Source: Episyrphus balteatus
Taxonomy: Eukaryota > Arthropoda > Insecta > Diptera > Syrphidae
NCBI RefSeq assembly: GCF_945859705.1
Contig: NW_026605117.1
Location: 40,001 to 104,000 of the forward strand
Reading direction: 5' to 3'
Length of the DNA stretch: 64,000 nucleotides
The position numbers and the translations under genes were made by a program. The notes beneath the pieces were generated by a model. The model was given only the letters and a program-made list of their open reading frames with translations, was not told where the DNA came from and did no database searches. This document shows, piece by piece, positions 12,600 to 25,510 of the stretch (positions within the stretch are counted from its first letter, which is position 1; each line of letters opens with the position of its first letter).

Positions 12600-14600
12600 T
12601 GCCCTAATCATATCTCTCAGTTGCTTAGAAAAAAGAATAAAAATTTTTTAATCAATCAGCTGGAGAACAAAAAAAAAGCTTTAATTTCAGATATTTTTTT
12701 CAATTTTTTTTTTGTATGACAACCTATAACAAATTGTATATCGTTGGAAAGCTTACATCTTCAGCTTTAATTAAATGCCCTAATCATATCTCTCAGTTGC
12801 TTAGAAAAAAGAATAAAATTTTTTTAATCAATCAGCTGGAGAACAAAAAAAAAAGCTTTAATTTCAGATATTTTTTTCAATTTTTTTTTGTATGACAACC
12901 TATAATAAATTGTATATCGTTGGAAAGCTTTCATCTTCAGCTTTAATTAAATGCCCTAATCATATCTCTCAGTTGCTTAGAAAAAAGAATAAAATTTTTT
13001 TAATCAATCAGCTGGAGAACAAAAAAAAGCTTTAATTTCAGATATTTTTTTGAATTTTTTTTTGTATGACAACCTATAATAAATTGTATATCGTTGGAAA
13101 GCTAACATCTTCAGCTTTAATTAAATGCCCTTATCATATCTCTCAGTTGCTTAGAAAAAAGAATAAAAATTTTTTAATCAATCAGCTGCAGAACAAAAAA
13201 AAAAGCTTTCATTTCAGATATTTTTTTCAATTTTTTTTGTGACAACCTATAACAAATTGTATATCGTTGGAAAGCTTTCATCTTCAGCTTTAATTAAATG
13301 CCCTAATCATATCTCTCAGTTGCTTAGAAAAAAGAATAAAAATTTTTTAATCAATCAGCTGCAGAACAAAAAAAAAAGCTTTAATTTCAGATATTTTTTT
13401 CAATTTTTTTTGTATGACAACCTATAATAAATTGTATATCGTTGGAAAGCTTTCATCTTCAGCTTTAATTAAATGCCCTAATCATATCTCTCAGTTGCTT
13501 AGAAAAAAGAATAATAATTTTTTAATCAATCAACTGGAGAACAAAAAAAAAGCTTTAATTTCAGATATTTTTTTCAATTTTTTTTTTTTTAGACAACCTA
13601 TAATAAATTGTATATCGTTGGAAAGCTAACATCTTCAGCTTTAATTAAATGCCCTTATCATATCTCTCAGTTGCTTAGAAAAAAGAATAAAAATTTTTTA
13701 ATCAATCAGCTGCAGAACAAAAAAAAAAGCTTTCATTTCAGATATTTTTTTCAATTTTTTTTGTGACAACCTATAACAAATTGTATATCGTTGGAAAGCT
13801 TTCATCTTCAGCTTTAATTAAATGCCCTAATCATATCTCTCAGTTGCTTAGAAAAAAGAATAAAAATTTTTTAATCAATCAGCTGCAGAACAAAAAAAAA
13901 AGCTTTAATTTCAGATATTTTTTTCAATTTTATTTTTGTATGACAACCTATAATAAATTGTATATCGTTGGAAAGCTTACATCTTCAGCTTTAATTAGAT
14001 GCCCTAATCATATCTCTCAGTTGCTTAGAAAAAAGAATAAAAATTTTTTAATCAATCAGCTGCAGAACAAAAAAAAAAGCTTTAATTTCAGATATTTTTT
14101 TCAATTTTTTTTGTATGACAACCTATAATAAATTGTATATCGTTGGAAAGCTTTCATCTTCAGCTTTAATTAAATGCCCTAATCATATCTCTCAGTTGCT
14201 TAGAAAAAAGAATAATAATTTTTTAATCAATCAACTGGAGAACAAAAAAAAAGCTTTAATTTCAGATATTTTTTTCAATTTTTTTTTGTATGACAACCTA
14301 TAATAATTTGTATATCGTTGGAAAGCTTTCATCTTCAGCTTTAATTAAATGCCCTAATCATATCTCTCAGTTGCTTAGAAAAAAGAATAAAAATTTTTTA
14401 ATCAATCAGCTGGAGAACAAGAAAAAAAGCTTTAATTTCAGATATTTTTTTCAATTTTTTTTTGTATGACAACCTATAATAAATTGTATATCGTTGGAAA
14501 GCTTTCATCTTCAGCTTTAATTAAACGCCCTAATCATATCTCTCAGTTGCTTAGAAAAAAGAATAAAAATGTTTTAATCAATCAGCTGGAGAACAAAAAA
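12600..14600 (+). repeat. ~2-kb block, copy 1 (partner at 18.39-20.56 kb)
   Basis: Rare words match the partner at offset 5,784: TATAACAAATTG with CTTACATC (12,727 and 18,511), TTTTTTGAATTTT (about 13,047 and 18,831), GAAAGCTAACATC, and a poly-T junction with TTTAGACAACC (about 13,590 and 19,374). This copy has one extra TTAGATG/CTGCAG monomer (about 13,938-14,112), after which the offset drops to 5,607. It ends with AACAAGAAAAAAAGC near 14,416 and AAAATGTTTTAATC near 14,566. Within the block, the 13,082-13,420 and 13,606-13,940 monomer pairs are themselves a 524-bp repeat. Confidence 0.85.
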
Positions 14601-14689
14601 AAAAGCTTTCATTTCAGATATTTTTTTCAATTTTTTTTGTGACAACCTATAACAAATTGTATATCGTTGGAAAGCTTTTATCTTCAGCT

Positions 14690-16310
14690 TTAATTAAATG
14701 CCCTAATCATATCTCTCAGTTGCTTAGAAAAAAGAATAAAAATTTTTTAATCAATCAGCTGGAGAACAAAAAAAAGCTTTAATTTCAGATATTTTTTTCA
14801 ATTTTTTTTTGTATGACAACCTATAAAAAATTGTATATCGTTGGAAAGCTTTCATCTTCAGCTTTAATTAAATGCCCTAATCATATCTCTCAGTTGCTTA
14901 GAAAAAAGAATAAAAATTTTTTAATCAATCAGCTGGAGAACAAAAAAAAAAGCTTTAATTTCAGATATTTTTTTCAATTTTTTTTGTATGACAACCTATA
15001 ATAAATTGTATATCGTTGGAAAGCTTTCATCTTCAGCTTTAATTAAATGCCCTAATCATATCTCTCAGTTGCTTAGAAAAAAGAATAAAATTTTTTTAAT
15101 CAATCAGCTGCAGAACAAAAAAAAAGCTTTAATTTCAGATATTTTTTTCAATTTTTTTTTGTATGACAACCTATAATAAATTGTATATCGTTGGAAAGCT
15201 TACATCTTCAGCTTTAATTAAATGCCCTAATCATATCTCTCAGTTGCTTAGAAAAAAGAATAAAAATTTTTTAATCAATCAGCTGGAGAACAAAAAAAAA
15301 AGCTTTAATTTCAGATATTTTTTTCAATTTTTTTTTGTATGACAACCTATAATAAATTGTATATCGTTGGAAAGCTTTCATCTTCAGCTTTAATTAAATG
15401 CCCTAATCATATCTCTCAGTTGCTTAGAAAAAAGAATAAAATTTTTTTAATCAATCAGCTGGAGAACAAAAAAAAAAAGCTTTAATTTCAGATATTTTTT
15501 TCAATTTTTTTTTGTATGACAACCTATAATAAATTGTATATCGTTGGAAAGCTTACATCTTCAGCTTTAATTAAATGCCCTAATCATATCTCTCAGTTGC
15601 TTAGAAAAAAGAATAAAAATTTTTTAATCAATCAGCTGGAGAACAAAAAAAAGCTTTAATTTCAGATATTTTTTTCAATTTTTTTTTGTATGACAACCTA
15701 TAATAAATTGTATATCGTTGGAAAGCTTTCATCTTCAGCTTTAATTAAATGCCCTAATCATATCTCTCAGTTGCTTAGAAAAAAGAATAAAAATTTTTTA
15801 ATCAATCAGCTGGAGAACAAAAAAAAAAGCTTTAATTTCAGATATTTTTTTCAATTTTTTTTGTATGACAACCTATAATAAATTGTATATCGTTGGAAAG
15901 CTTTCATCTTCAGCTTTAATTAAATGCCCTAATCATATCTCTCAGTTGCTTAGAAAAAAGAATAAAATTTTTTTAATCAATCAGCTGCAGAACAAAAAAA
16001 AAGCTTTAATTTCAGATATTTTTTTCAATTTTTTTTTGTATGACAACCTATAATAAATTGTATATCGTTGGAAAGCTTACATCTTCAGCTTTAATTAAAT
16101 GCCCTAATCATATCTCTCAGTTGCTTAGAAAAAAGAATAAAAATTTTTTAATCAATCAGCTGGAGAACAAAAAAAAAAGCTTTAATTTCAGATATTTTTT
16201 TCAATTTTTTTTTGTATGACAACCTATAATAAATTGTATATCGTTGGAAAGCTTTCATCTTCAGCTTTAATTAAATGCCCTAATCATATCTCTCAGTTGC
16301 TTAGAAAAAA
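14690..16310 (+). repeat. 877-bp (5-monomer) tandem duplication, ~1.85 copies
   Basis: Position p matches p+877: monomers beginning at 14,813 and 14,988 correspond to 15,690 and 15,865. The first copy has a private CTATAAAAAATTG at 14,820. The match fails left of about 14,690 (CTTTTATC against CTTACATC) and right of about 15,430, where GAATAAAATT with a long A-tract stands against GAATAAAAAT. Only satellite sequence is present. Confidence 0.85.
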
Positions 16311-16379
16311 GAATAAAAATTTTTTAATCAATCAGCTGGAGAACAAAAAACAAAGCTTTAATTTCAGATATTTTTTCAA

Positions 16380-18630
16380 TTTTTTTTTGTATGACAACCT
16401 ATAATAAATTGTATATCGTTGGAAAGCTTACATCTTCAGCTTTAATTAGATGCCCTAATCATATCTCTCAGTTGCTTAGAAAAAAGAATAAAAATTTTTT
16501 AATCAATCAGCTGCAGAACAAAAAAAAAGCTTTAATTTCAGATATTTTTTTCAATTTTTTTTTTGTATGACAACCTATAATAAATTGTATATCGTTGGAA
16601 AGCTTACATCTTCAGCTTTAATTAGATGCCCTAATCATATCTCTCAGTTGCTTAGAAAAAAGAATAAAAATTTTTTAATCAATCAGCTGGAGAACAAAAA
16701 AAAAGCTTTAATTTCAGATATTTTTTTCAATTTTTTTTTTTTTAGACAACCTATAATAAATTGTATATCGTTGGAAAGCTAACATCTTCAGCTTTAATTA
16801 AATGCCCTTATCATATCTCTCAGTTGCTTAGAAAAAAGAATAAAAATTTTTTAATCAATCAGCTGCAGAACAAAAAAAAAAGCTTTCATTTCAGATATTT
16901 TTTTCAATTTTTTTTGTGACAACCTATAACAAATTGTATATCGTTGGAAAGCTTTCATCTTCAGCTTTAATTAAATGCCCTAATCATATCTCTCAGTTGC
17001 TTAGAAAAAAGAATAAAAATTTTTTAATCAATCAGCTGCAGAACAAAAAAAAAAGCTTTAATTTCAGATATTTTTTTCAATTTTTTTTTTGTATGACAAC
17101 CTATAATAAATTGTATATCGTTGGAAAGCTTACATCTTCAGCTTTAATTAGATGCCCTAATCATATCTCTCAGTTGCTTAGAAAAAAGAATAAAAATTTT
17201 TTAATCAATCAGCTGGAGAACAAAAAAAAAGCTTTAATTTCAGATATTTTTTTCAATTTTTTTTTTGTATGACAACCTATAACAAATTGTATATCGTTGG
17301 AAAGCTTACATCTTCAGCTTTAATTAAATGCCCTAATCATATCTCTCAGTTGCTTAGAAAAAAGAATAAAATTTTTTTAATCAATCAGCTGGAGAACAAA
17401 AAACAAAGCTTTAATTTCAGATATTTTTTCAATTTTTTTTTTGTATGACAACCTATAATAAATTGTATATCGTTGGAAAGCTTACATCTTCAGCTTTAAT
17501 TAGATGCCCTAATCATATCTCTCAGTTGCTTAGAAAAAAGAATAAAAATTTTTTAATCAATCAGCTGCAGAACAAAAAAAAAGCTTTAATTTCAGATATT
17601 TTTTTCAATTTTTTTTTTGTATGACAACCTATAATAAATTGTATATCGTTGGAAAGCTTACATCTTCAGCTTTAATTAGATGCCCTAATCATATCTCTCA
17701 GTTGCTTAGAAAAAAGAATAAAAATTTTTTAATCAATCAGCTGCAGAACAAAAAAAAAGCTTTAATTTCAGATATTTTTTTCAATTTTTTTTTTGTATGA
17801 CAACCTATAATAAATTGTATATCGTTGGAAAGCTTACATCTTCAGCTTTAATTAGATGCCCTAATCATATCTCTCAGTTGCTTAGAAAAAAGAATAAAAA
17901 TTTTTTAATCAATCAGCTGGAGAACAAAAAAAAAGCTTTAATTTCAGATATTTTTTTCAATTTTTTTTTTTTTAGACAACCTATAATAAATTGTATATCG
18001 TTGGAAAGCTAACATCTTCAGCTTTAATTAAATGCCCTTATCATATCTCTCAGTTGCTTAGAAAAAAGAATAAAAATTTTTTAATCAATCAGCTGCAGAA
18101 CAAAAAAAAAAGCTTTCATTTCAGATATTTTTTTCAATTTTTTTTGTGACAACCTATAACAAATTGTATATCGTTGGAAAGCTTTCATCTTCAGCTTTAA
18201 TTAAATGCCCTAATCATATCTCTCAGTTGCTTAGAAAAAAGAATAAAAATTTTTTAATCAATCAGCTGCAGAACAAAAAAAAAAGCTTTAATTTCAGATA
18301 TTTTTTTCAATTTTTTTTTTGTATGACAACCTATAATAAATTGTATATCGTTGGAAAGCTTACATCTTCAGCTTTAATTAGATGCCCTAATCATATCTCT
18401 CAGTTGCTTAGAAAAAAGAATAAAAATTTTTTAATCAATCAGCTGGAGAACAAAAAAAAAGCTTTAATTTCAGATATTTTTTTCAATTTTTTTTTTTGTA
18501 TGACAACCTATAACAAATTGTATATCGTTGGAAAGCTTACATCTTCAGCTTTAATTAAATGCCCTAATCATATCTCTCAGTTGCTTAGAAAAAAGAATAA
18601 AATTTTTTTAATCAATCAGCTGGAGAACAA
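16380..18630 (+). repeat. 1,230-bp (7-monomer) tandem duplication, ~1.8 copies
   Basis: The TTTTTTAGACAACC junction with GAAAGCTAACATC (about 16,742 and 17,972) and the GTGACAACCTATAACAAATTG junction (16,916 and 18,146) recur 1,230 bp apart. The AAAAACAAAGC monomer with a shortened T6 tract occurs at 16,351 and 17,404, 1,053 bp (6 monomers) apart. One CTTACATC/TTAGATG/CTGCAG monomer was therefore duplicated in addition within 17,440-17,790. The match ends near 17,404/18,635. Confidence 0.85.
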
Positions 18631-20560
18631 AAAAAAAAGCTTTAATTTCAGATATTTTTTTCAATTTTTTTTTGTATGACAACCTATAATAAATTGTATA
18701 TCGTTGGAAAGCTTTCATCTTCAGCTTTAATTAAATGCCCTAATCATATCTCTCAGTTGCTTAGAAAAAAGAATAAAATTTTTTTAATCAATCAGCTGGA
18801 GAACAAAAAAAAGCTTTAATTTCAGATATTTTTTTGAATTTTTTTTTGTATGACAACCTATAATAAATTGTATATCGTTGGAAAGCTAACATCTTCAGCT
18901 TTAATTAAATGCCCTTATCATATCTCTCAGTTGCTTAGAAAAAAGAATAAAAATTTTTTAATCAATCAGCTGCAGAACAAAAAAAAAAGCTTTCATTTCA
19001 GATATTTTTTTCAATTTTTTTTGTGACAACCTATAACAAATTGTATATCGTTGGAAAGCTTTCATCTTCAGCTTTAATTAAATGCCCTAATCATATCTCT
19101 CAGTTGCTTAGAAAAAAGAATAAAATTTTTTTAATCAATCAGCTGCAGAACAAAAAAAAAAGCTTTAATTTCAGATATTTTTTTCAATTTTTTTTGTATG
19201 ACAACCTATAATAAATTGTATATCGTTGGAAAGCTTTCATCTTCAGCTTTAATTAAATGCCCTAATCATATCTCTCAGTTGCTTAGAAAAAAGAATAATA
19301 ATTTTTTAATCAATCAACTGGAGAACAAAAAAAAAGCTTTAATTTCAGATATTTTTTTCAATTTTTTTTTTTTTAGACAACCTATAATAAATTGTATATC
19401 GTTGGAAAGCTAACATCTTCAGCTTTAATTAAATGCCCTTATCATATCTCTCAGTTGCTTAGAAAAAAGAATAAAAATTTTTTAATCAATCAGCTGCAGA
19501 ACAAAAAAAAAAGCTTTCATTTCAGATATTTTTTTCAATTTTTTTTGTGACAACCTATAACAAATTGTATATCGTTGGAAAGCTTTCATCTTCAGCTTTA
19601 ATTAAATGCCCTAATCATATCTCTCAGTTGCTTAGAAAAAAGAATAAAAATTTTTTAATCAATCAGCTGCAGAACAAAAAAAAAAGCTTTAATTTCAGAT
19701 ATTTTTTTCAATTTTTTTTGTATGACAACCTATAATAAATTGTATATCGTTGGAAAGCTTTCATCTTCAGCTTTAATTAAATGCCCTAATCATATCTCTC
19801 AGTTGCTTAGAAAAAAGAATAATAATTTTTTAATCAATCAACTGGAGAACAAAAAAAAAGCTTTAATTTCAGATATTTTTTTCAATTTTTTTTTGTATGA
19901 CAACCTATAATAATTTGTATATCGTTGGAAAGCTTTCATCTTCAGCTTTAATTAAATGCCCTAATCATATCTCTCAGTTGCTTAGAAAAAAGAATAAAAA
20001 TTTTTTAATCAATCAGCTGGAGAACAAGAAAAAAAGCTTTAATTTCAGATATTTTTTTCAATTTTTTTTTGTATGACAACCTATAATAAATTGTATATCG
20101 TTGGAAAGCTTTCATCTTCAGCTTTAATTAAATGCCCTAATCATATCTCTCAGTTGCTTAGAAAAAAGAATAAAAATTTTTTAATCAATCAGCTGGAGAA
20201 CAAGAAAAAAAGCTTTAATTTCAGATATTTTTTTCAATTTTTTTTTGTATGACAACCTATAATAAATTGTATATCGTTGGAAAGCTTTCATCTTCAGCTT
20301 TAATTAAATGCCCTAATCATATCTCTCAGTTGCTTAGAAAAAAGAATAAAAATTTTTTAATCAATCAGCTGGAGAACAAGAAAAAAAGCTTTAATTTCAG
20401 ATATTTTTTTCAATTTTTTTTTGTATGACAACCTATAATAAATTGTATATCGTTGGAAAGCTTTCATCTTCAGCTTTAATTAAATGCCCTAATCATATCT
20501 CTCAGTTGCTTAGAAAAAAGAATAAAAATGTTTTAATCAATCAGCTGGAGAACAAAAAAA
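18390..20560 (+). repeat. ~2-kb block, copy 2 (partner at 12.6-14.6 kb)
   Basis: This block follows the order of markers described for its partner, including TTTTTTGAATTTT at 18,831, GAAAGCTAACATC near 18,882 and 19,406, and CTATAATAATTTG near 19,906. It lacks one monomer present in the partner and carries three AACAAGAAAAAAAGC monomers where the partner has one. The last match is AAAATGTTTTAATC near 20,527. After that, GTATGTAAACC at 20,601 is unlike the partner. The left end overlaps the 1,230-bp duplication, so the block was copied together with part of that unit. Confidence 0.85.
19990..20410 (+). repeat. Single-monomer expansion, AACAAGAAAAAAAGC type x3
   Basis: Three successive monomers carry the rare AACAAGAAAAAAAGC interruption of the A-tract (near 20,023, 20,199 and 20,375, spaced 176 bp) and are otherwise identical. 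The partner block has a single such monomer (near 14,416). This is the clearest case in the window of amplification of one monomer rather than of a block. Confidence 0.88.
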
Positions 20561-20914
20561 AAAAGCTTTAATTTCAGATATTTTTTTCAATTTTTTTTTG
20601 TATGTAAACCTATAATAAATTGTATATCGTTGGAAAGCTTACATCTTCAGCTTTAATTAAATGCCCTAATCATATCTCTCAGTTGCTTAGAAAAAAGAAT
20701 AAAAATTTTTTAATCAATCAGCTGGAGAACAAAAAAAAGCTTTAATTTCAGATATTTTTTTCAATTTTTTTTTGTATGACAACCTATAATAAATTGTATA
20801 TCGTTGGAAAGCTTTCATCTTCAGCTTTAATTAAATGCCCTAATCATATCTCTCAGTTGCTTAGAAAAAAGAATAAAAATTTTTTAATCAATCAGCTGGA
20901 GAACAAAAAAAAAA

Positions 20915-23900
20915 GCTTTAATTTCAGATATTTTTTTCAATTTTTTTTGTATGACAACCTATAATAAATTGTATATCGTTGGAAAGCTTTCATCTTCAGC
21001 TTTAATTAAATGCCCTAATCATATCTCTCAGTTGCTTAGAAAAAAGAATAAAATTTTTTTAATCAATCAGCTGCAGAACAAAAAAAAAAGCTTTAATTTC
21101 AGATATTTTTTTCAATTTTTTTTTGTATGACAACCTATAATAAATTGTATATCGTTGGAAAGCTTACATCTTCAGCTTTAATTAAATGCCCTAATCATAT
21201 CTCTCAGTTGCTTAGAAAAAAGAATAAAAATTTTTTAATCAATCAGCTGGAGAACAAAAAAAAAGCTTTAATTTCAGATATTTTTTTCAATTTTTTTTTG
21301 TATGACAACCTATAATAAATTGTATATCGTTGGAAAGCTTTCATCTTCAGCTTTAATTAAATGCCCTAATCATATCTCTCAGTTGCTTAGAAAAAAGAAT
21401 AAAAATTTTTTAATCAATCAGCTGGAGAACAAAAAACAAAGCTTTAATTTCAGATATTTTTTCAATTTTTTTTTTGTATGACAACCTATAATAAATTGTA
21501 TATCGTTGGAAAGCTTACATCTTCAGCTTTAATTAGATGCCCTAATCATATCTCTCAGTTGCTTAGAAAAAAGAATAAAAATTTTTTAATCAATCAGCTG
21601 GAGAACAAAAGAAAAAGCTTTAATTTCAGATATTTTTTTCAATTTTTTTTTGTATGACAACCTATAATAAATTGTATATCGTTGGAAAGCTTTCATCTTC
21701 AGCTTTAATTAAATGCCCTAATCATATCTCTCAGTTGCTTAGAAAAAAGAATAAAAATTTTTTAATCAATCAGCTGGAGAACAAAAAACAAAGCTTTAAT
21801 TTCAGATATTTTTTCAATTTTTTTTTTGTATGACAACCTATAATAAATTGTATATCGTTGGAAAGCTTACATCTTCAGCTTTAATTAGATGCCCTAATCA
21901 TATCTCTCAGTTGCTTAGAAAAAAGAATAAAAATTTTTTAATCAATCAGCTGGAGAACAAAAGAAAAAGCTTTAATTTCAGATATTTTTTTCAATTTTTT
22001 TTTGTATGACAACCTATAATAAATTGTATATCGTTGGAAAGCTTTCATCTTCAGCTTTAATTAAATGCCCTAATCATATCTCTCAGTTGCTTAGAAAAAA
22101 GAATAAAATTTTTTTAATCAATCAGCTGCAGAACAAAAAACAAAGCTTTAATTTCAGATATTTTTTCAATTTTTTTTTTTGTATGACAACCTATAATAAA
22201 TTGTATATCGTTGGAAAGCTTACATCTTCAGCTTTAATTAGATGCCCTAATCATATCTCTCAGTTGCTTTGAAAAAAGAATAAAAATTTTTTAATCAATC
22301 AGCTGCAGAACAAAAAAAAAGCTTTAATTTCAGATATTTTTTTCAATTTTTTTTTGTATGACAACCTATAATAAATTGTATATCGTTGGAAAGCTTTCAT
22401 CTTCAGCTTTAATTAAATGCCCTAATCATATCTCTCAGTTGCTTAGAAAAAAGAATAAAAATTTTTTAATCAATCAGCTGGAGAACAAAAAACAAAGCTT
22501 TAATTTCAGATATTTTTTTGAATTTTTTTTTGTATGACAACCTATAATAAATTGTATATCGTTGGAAAGCTTACATCTTCAGCTTTAATTAGATGCCCTA
22601 ATCATATCTCTCAGTTGCTTTGAAAAAAGAATAAAAATTTTTTAATCAATCAGCTGGAGAACAAAAAAAAAAAGCTTTAATTTCAGATATTTTTTTCAAT
22701 TTTTTTTTGTATGACAACCTATAATAAATTGTATATCGTTGGAAAGCTTTCATCTTCAGCTTTAATTAAATGCCCTAATCATATCTCTCAGTTGCTTAGA
22801 AAAAAGAATAAAAATTTTTTAATCAATCAGCTGGAGAACAAAAGAAAAAGCTTTAATTTCAGATATTTTTTTCAATTTTTTTTTGTATGACAACCTATAA
22901 TAAATTGTATATCGTTGGAAAGCTTTCATCTTCAGCTTTAATTAAATGCCCTAATCATATCTCTCAGTTGCTTAGAAAAAAGAATAAAAATTTTTTAATC
23001 AATCAGCTGGAGAACAAAAAACAAAGCTTTAATTTCAGATATTTTTTCAATTTTTTTTTTGTATGACAACCTATAATAAATTGTATATCGTTGGAAAGCT
23101 TACATCTTCAGCTTTAATTAAATGCCCTAATCATATCTCTCAGTTGCTTAGAAAAAAGAATAAAAATTTTTTAATCAATCAGCTGGAGAACAAAAGAAAA
23201 AGCTTTAATTTCAGATATTTTTTTCAATTTTTTTTTGTATGACAACCTATAATAAATTGTATATCGTTGGAAAGCTTTCATCTTCAGCTTTAATTAAATG
23301 CCCTAATCATATCTCTCAGTTGCTTAGAAAAAAGAATAAAATTTTTTTAATCAATCAGCTGCAGAACAAAAAACAAAGCTTTAATTTCAGATATTTTTTC
23401 AATTTTTTTTTTTGTATGACAACCTATAATAAATTGTATATCGTTGGAAAGCTTACATCTTCAGCTTTAATTAGATGCCCTAATCATATCTCTCAGTTGC
23501 TTTGAAAAAAGAATAAAAATTTTTTAATCAATCAGCTGCAGAACAAAAAAAAAGCTTTAATTTCAGATATTTTTTTCAATTTTTTTTTGTATGACAACCT
23601 ATAATAAATTGTATATCGTTGGAAAGCTTTCATCTTCAGCTTTAATTAAATGCCCTAATCATATCTCTCAGTTGCTTAGAAAAAAGAATAAAAATTTTTT
23701 AATCAATCAGCTGGAGAACAAAAAACAAAGCTTTAATTTCAGATATTTTTTTGAATTTTTTTTTGTATGACAACCTATAATAAATTGTATATCGTTGGAA
23801 AGCTTACATCTTCAGCTTTAATTAGATGCCCTAATCATATCTCTCAGTTGCTTTGAAAAAAGAATAAAAATTTTTTAATCAATCAGCTGGAGAACAAAAA

Positions 23901-25510
23901 AAAAAAGCTTTAATTTCAGATATTTTTTTCAATTTTTTTTTGTATGACAACCTATAATAAATTGTATATCGTTGGAAAGCTTTCATCTTCAGCTTTAATT
24001 AAATGCCCTAATCATATCTCTCAGTTGCTTAGAAAAAAGAATAAAAATTTTTTAATCAATCAGCTGGAGAACAAAAAAAAAAGCTTTAATTTCAGATATT
24101 TTTTTCAATTTTTTTTTGTATGACAACCTATAATAAATTGTATATCGTTGGAAAGCTTTCATCTTCAGCTTTAATTAAATGCCCTAATCATATCTCTCAG
24201 TTGCTTAGAAAAAAGAATAAAATTTTTTAATCAATCAGCTGCAGAACAAAAAAAAAAGCTTTAATTTCAGATATTTTTTTCAATTTTTTTTTGTATGACA
24301 ACCTATAATAAATTGTATATCGTTGGAAAGCTTACATCTTCAGCTTTAATTAGATGCACTAATCATATCTCTCAGTTGCTTAGAAAAAAGAATAAAATTT
24401 TTTTAATCAATCAGCTGCAGAACAAAAAAAAAAGCTTTAATTTCAGATATTTTTTTCAATTTTTTTTTGTATGACAACCTATAATAAATTGTATATCGTT
24501 GGAAAGCTTTCATCTTCAGCTTTAATTAAATGCCCTAATCATATCTCTCAGTTGCTTAGACAAAAGAATAAAATTTTTTTAATCAATCAGCTGCAGAACA
24601 AAAAAAAAGCTTTAATTTCAGATATTTTTTTCAATTTTTTTTTGTATGACAACCTATAATAAATTGTATATCGTTGGAAAGCTTACATCTTCAGCTTTAA
24701 TTAAATGCCCTAATCATATCTCTCAGTTGCTTAGAAAAAAGAATACAAATTTTTTAATCAATCAGCTGCAGAACAAAAAAAAAGCTTTAATTTCAGATAT
24801 TTTTTTCAATTTTTTTTTGTATGACAACCTATAATAATTTGTATATCGTTGGAAAGCTTTCATCTTCAGCTTTAATTAAATGCCCTAATCATATCTCTCA
24901 GTTGCTTAGAAAAAAGAATAAAATTTTTTTAATCAATCAGCTGCAGAACAAAAAAACAAGCTTTAATTTCAGATATTTTTTTCAATTTTTTTTTGTATGA
25001 CAACCTATAATAAATTGTATATCGTTGGAAAGCTTTCATCTTCAGCTTTAATTAAATGCCCTAAACATATCTCTCAGTTGCTTATAAAAAAGAATAATAA
25101 TTTTTTAATCAATCAACTGGAGAACAAAAAAAAAGCTTTAATTTCAGATATTTTTTTCAATTTTTTTTTTGTATGACAACCTATAATAAATTGTATATCG
25201 TTGGAAAGCTTTCATTTTCAGCTTTAATTAAATGCCCTAATCATATCTCTCAGTTGCTTAGAAAAAAGAATAAAAATTTTTTAATCAATCAGTTGCAGAA
25301 CAAAAAAAAAAGCTTTAATTTCAGATATTTTTTTCAATTTTTTTTTGTATGACAACCTATAATAAATTGTATATCGTTGGAAAGCTTACATCTTCAGATT
25401 TAATTAAATGCCCTAATCATATCTCTCAGTTGCTTAGAAAAAAGAATAAAAATTTTTTAATCAATCAGCTGGAGAACAACAAAAAAAAGCTTTAATTTCA
25501 GATATTTTTT
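20915..25510 (+). repeat. 4.57-kb (26-monomer) tandem unit, copy A
   Basis: From about 20,915 the sequence matches that at +4,574 (for example the AAAAACAAAGC monomers at 21,430 and 26,004). From about 24,030 to 25,510 the offset is 3,341 (24,471 against 27,812; CCTAAACATATC with GCTTATAAAAAAG near 25,062 and 28,403; CTTCAGATTTAATT near 25,392 and 28,733; GAACAACAAAAAAAAGC near 25,475 and 28,816). The offset change of 1,233 equals the sub-unit that is doubled in this copy. The right end of copy A is the left end of copy B. Confidence 0.88.
21560..24020 (+). repeat. 1,233-bp (7-monomer) sub-unit x2 within copy A
   Basis: Position p matches p+1,233: AACAAAAGAAAAAGC near 21,603 and 22,836; GCTTTGAAAAAAG at 22,267 and 23,500; TTTTTTTGAATTTT near 22,516 and 23,749. 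I saw one base difference, TTAGATG at 21,882 against TTAAATG near 23,115. Within it, monomers with AAAAACAAAGC plus a short T6 tract alternate with CTTACATC/TTAGATG monomers, giving a ~350-bp dimer pattern. A single equivalent of this unit sits at about 26.0-27.2 kb. Confidence 0.9.

Noticed and set aside
18146..18679. Longest open frame (177 codons), possible repeat protein
   Set aside because: It spans three monomers only because their lengths are multiples of three. The neighbouring duplicated block (16,916-17,272) stops after two monomers for a single tract-length difference. It has GTG rather than ATG as its start.
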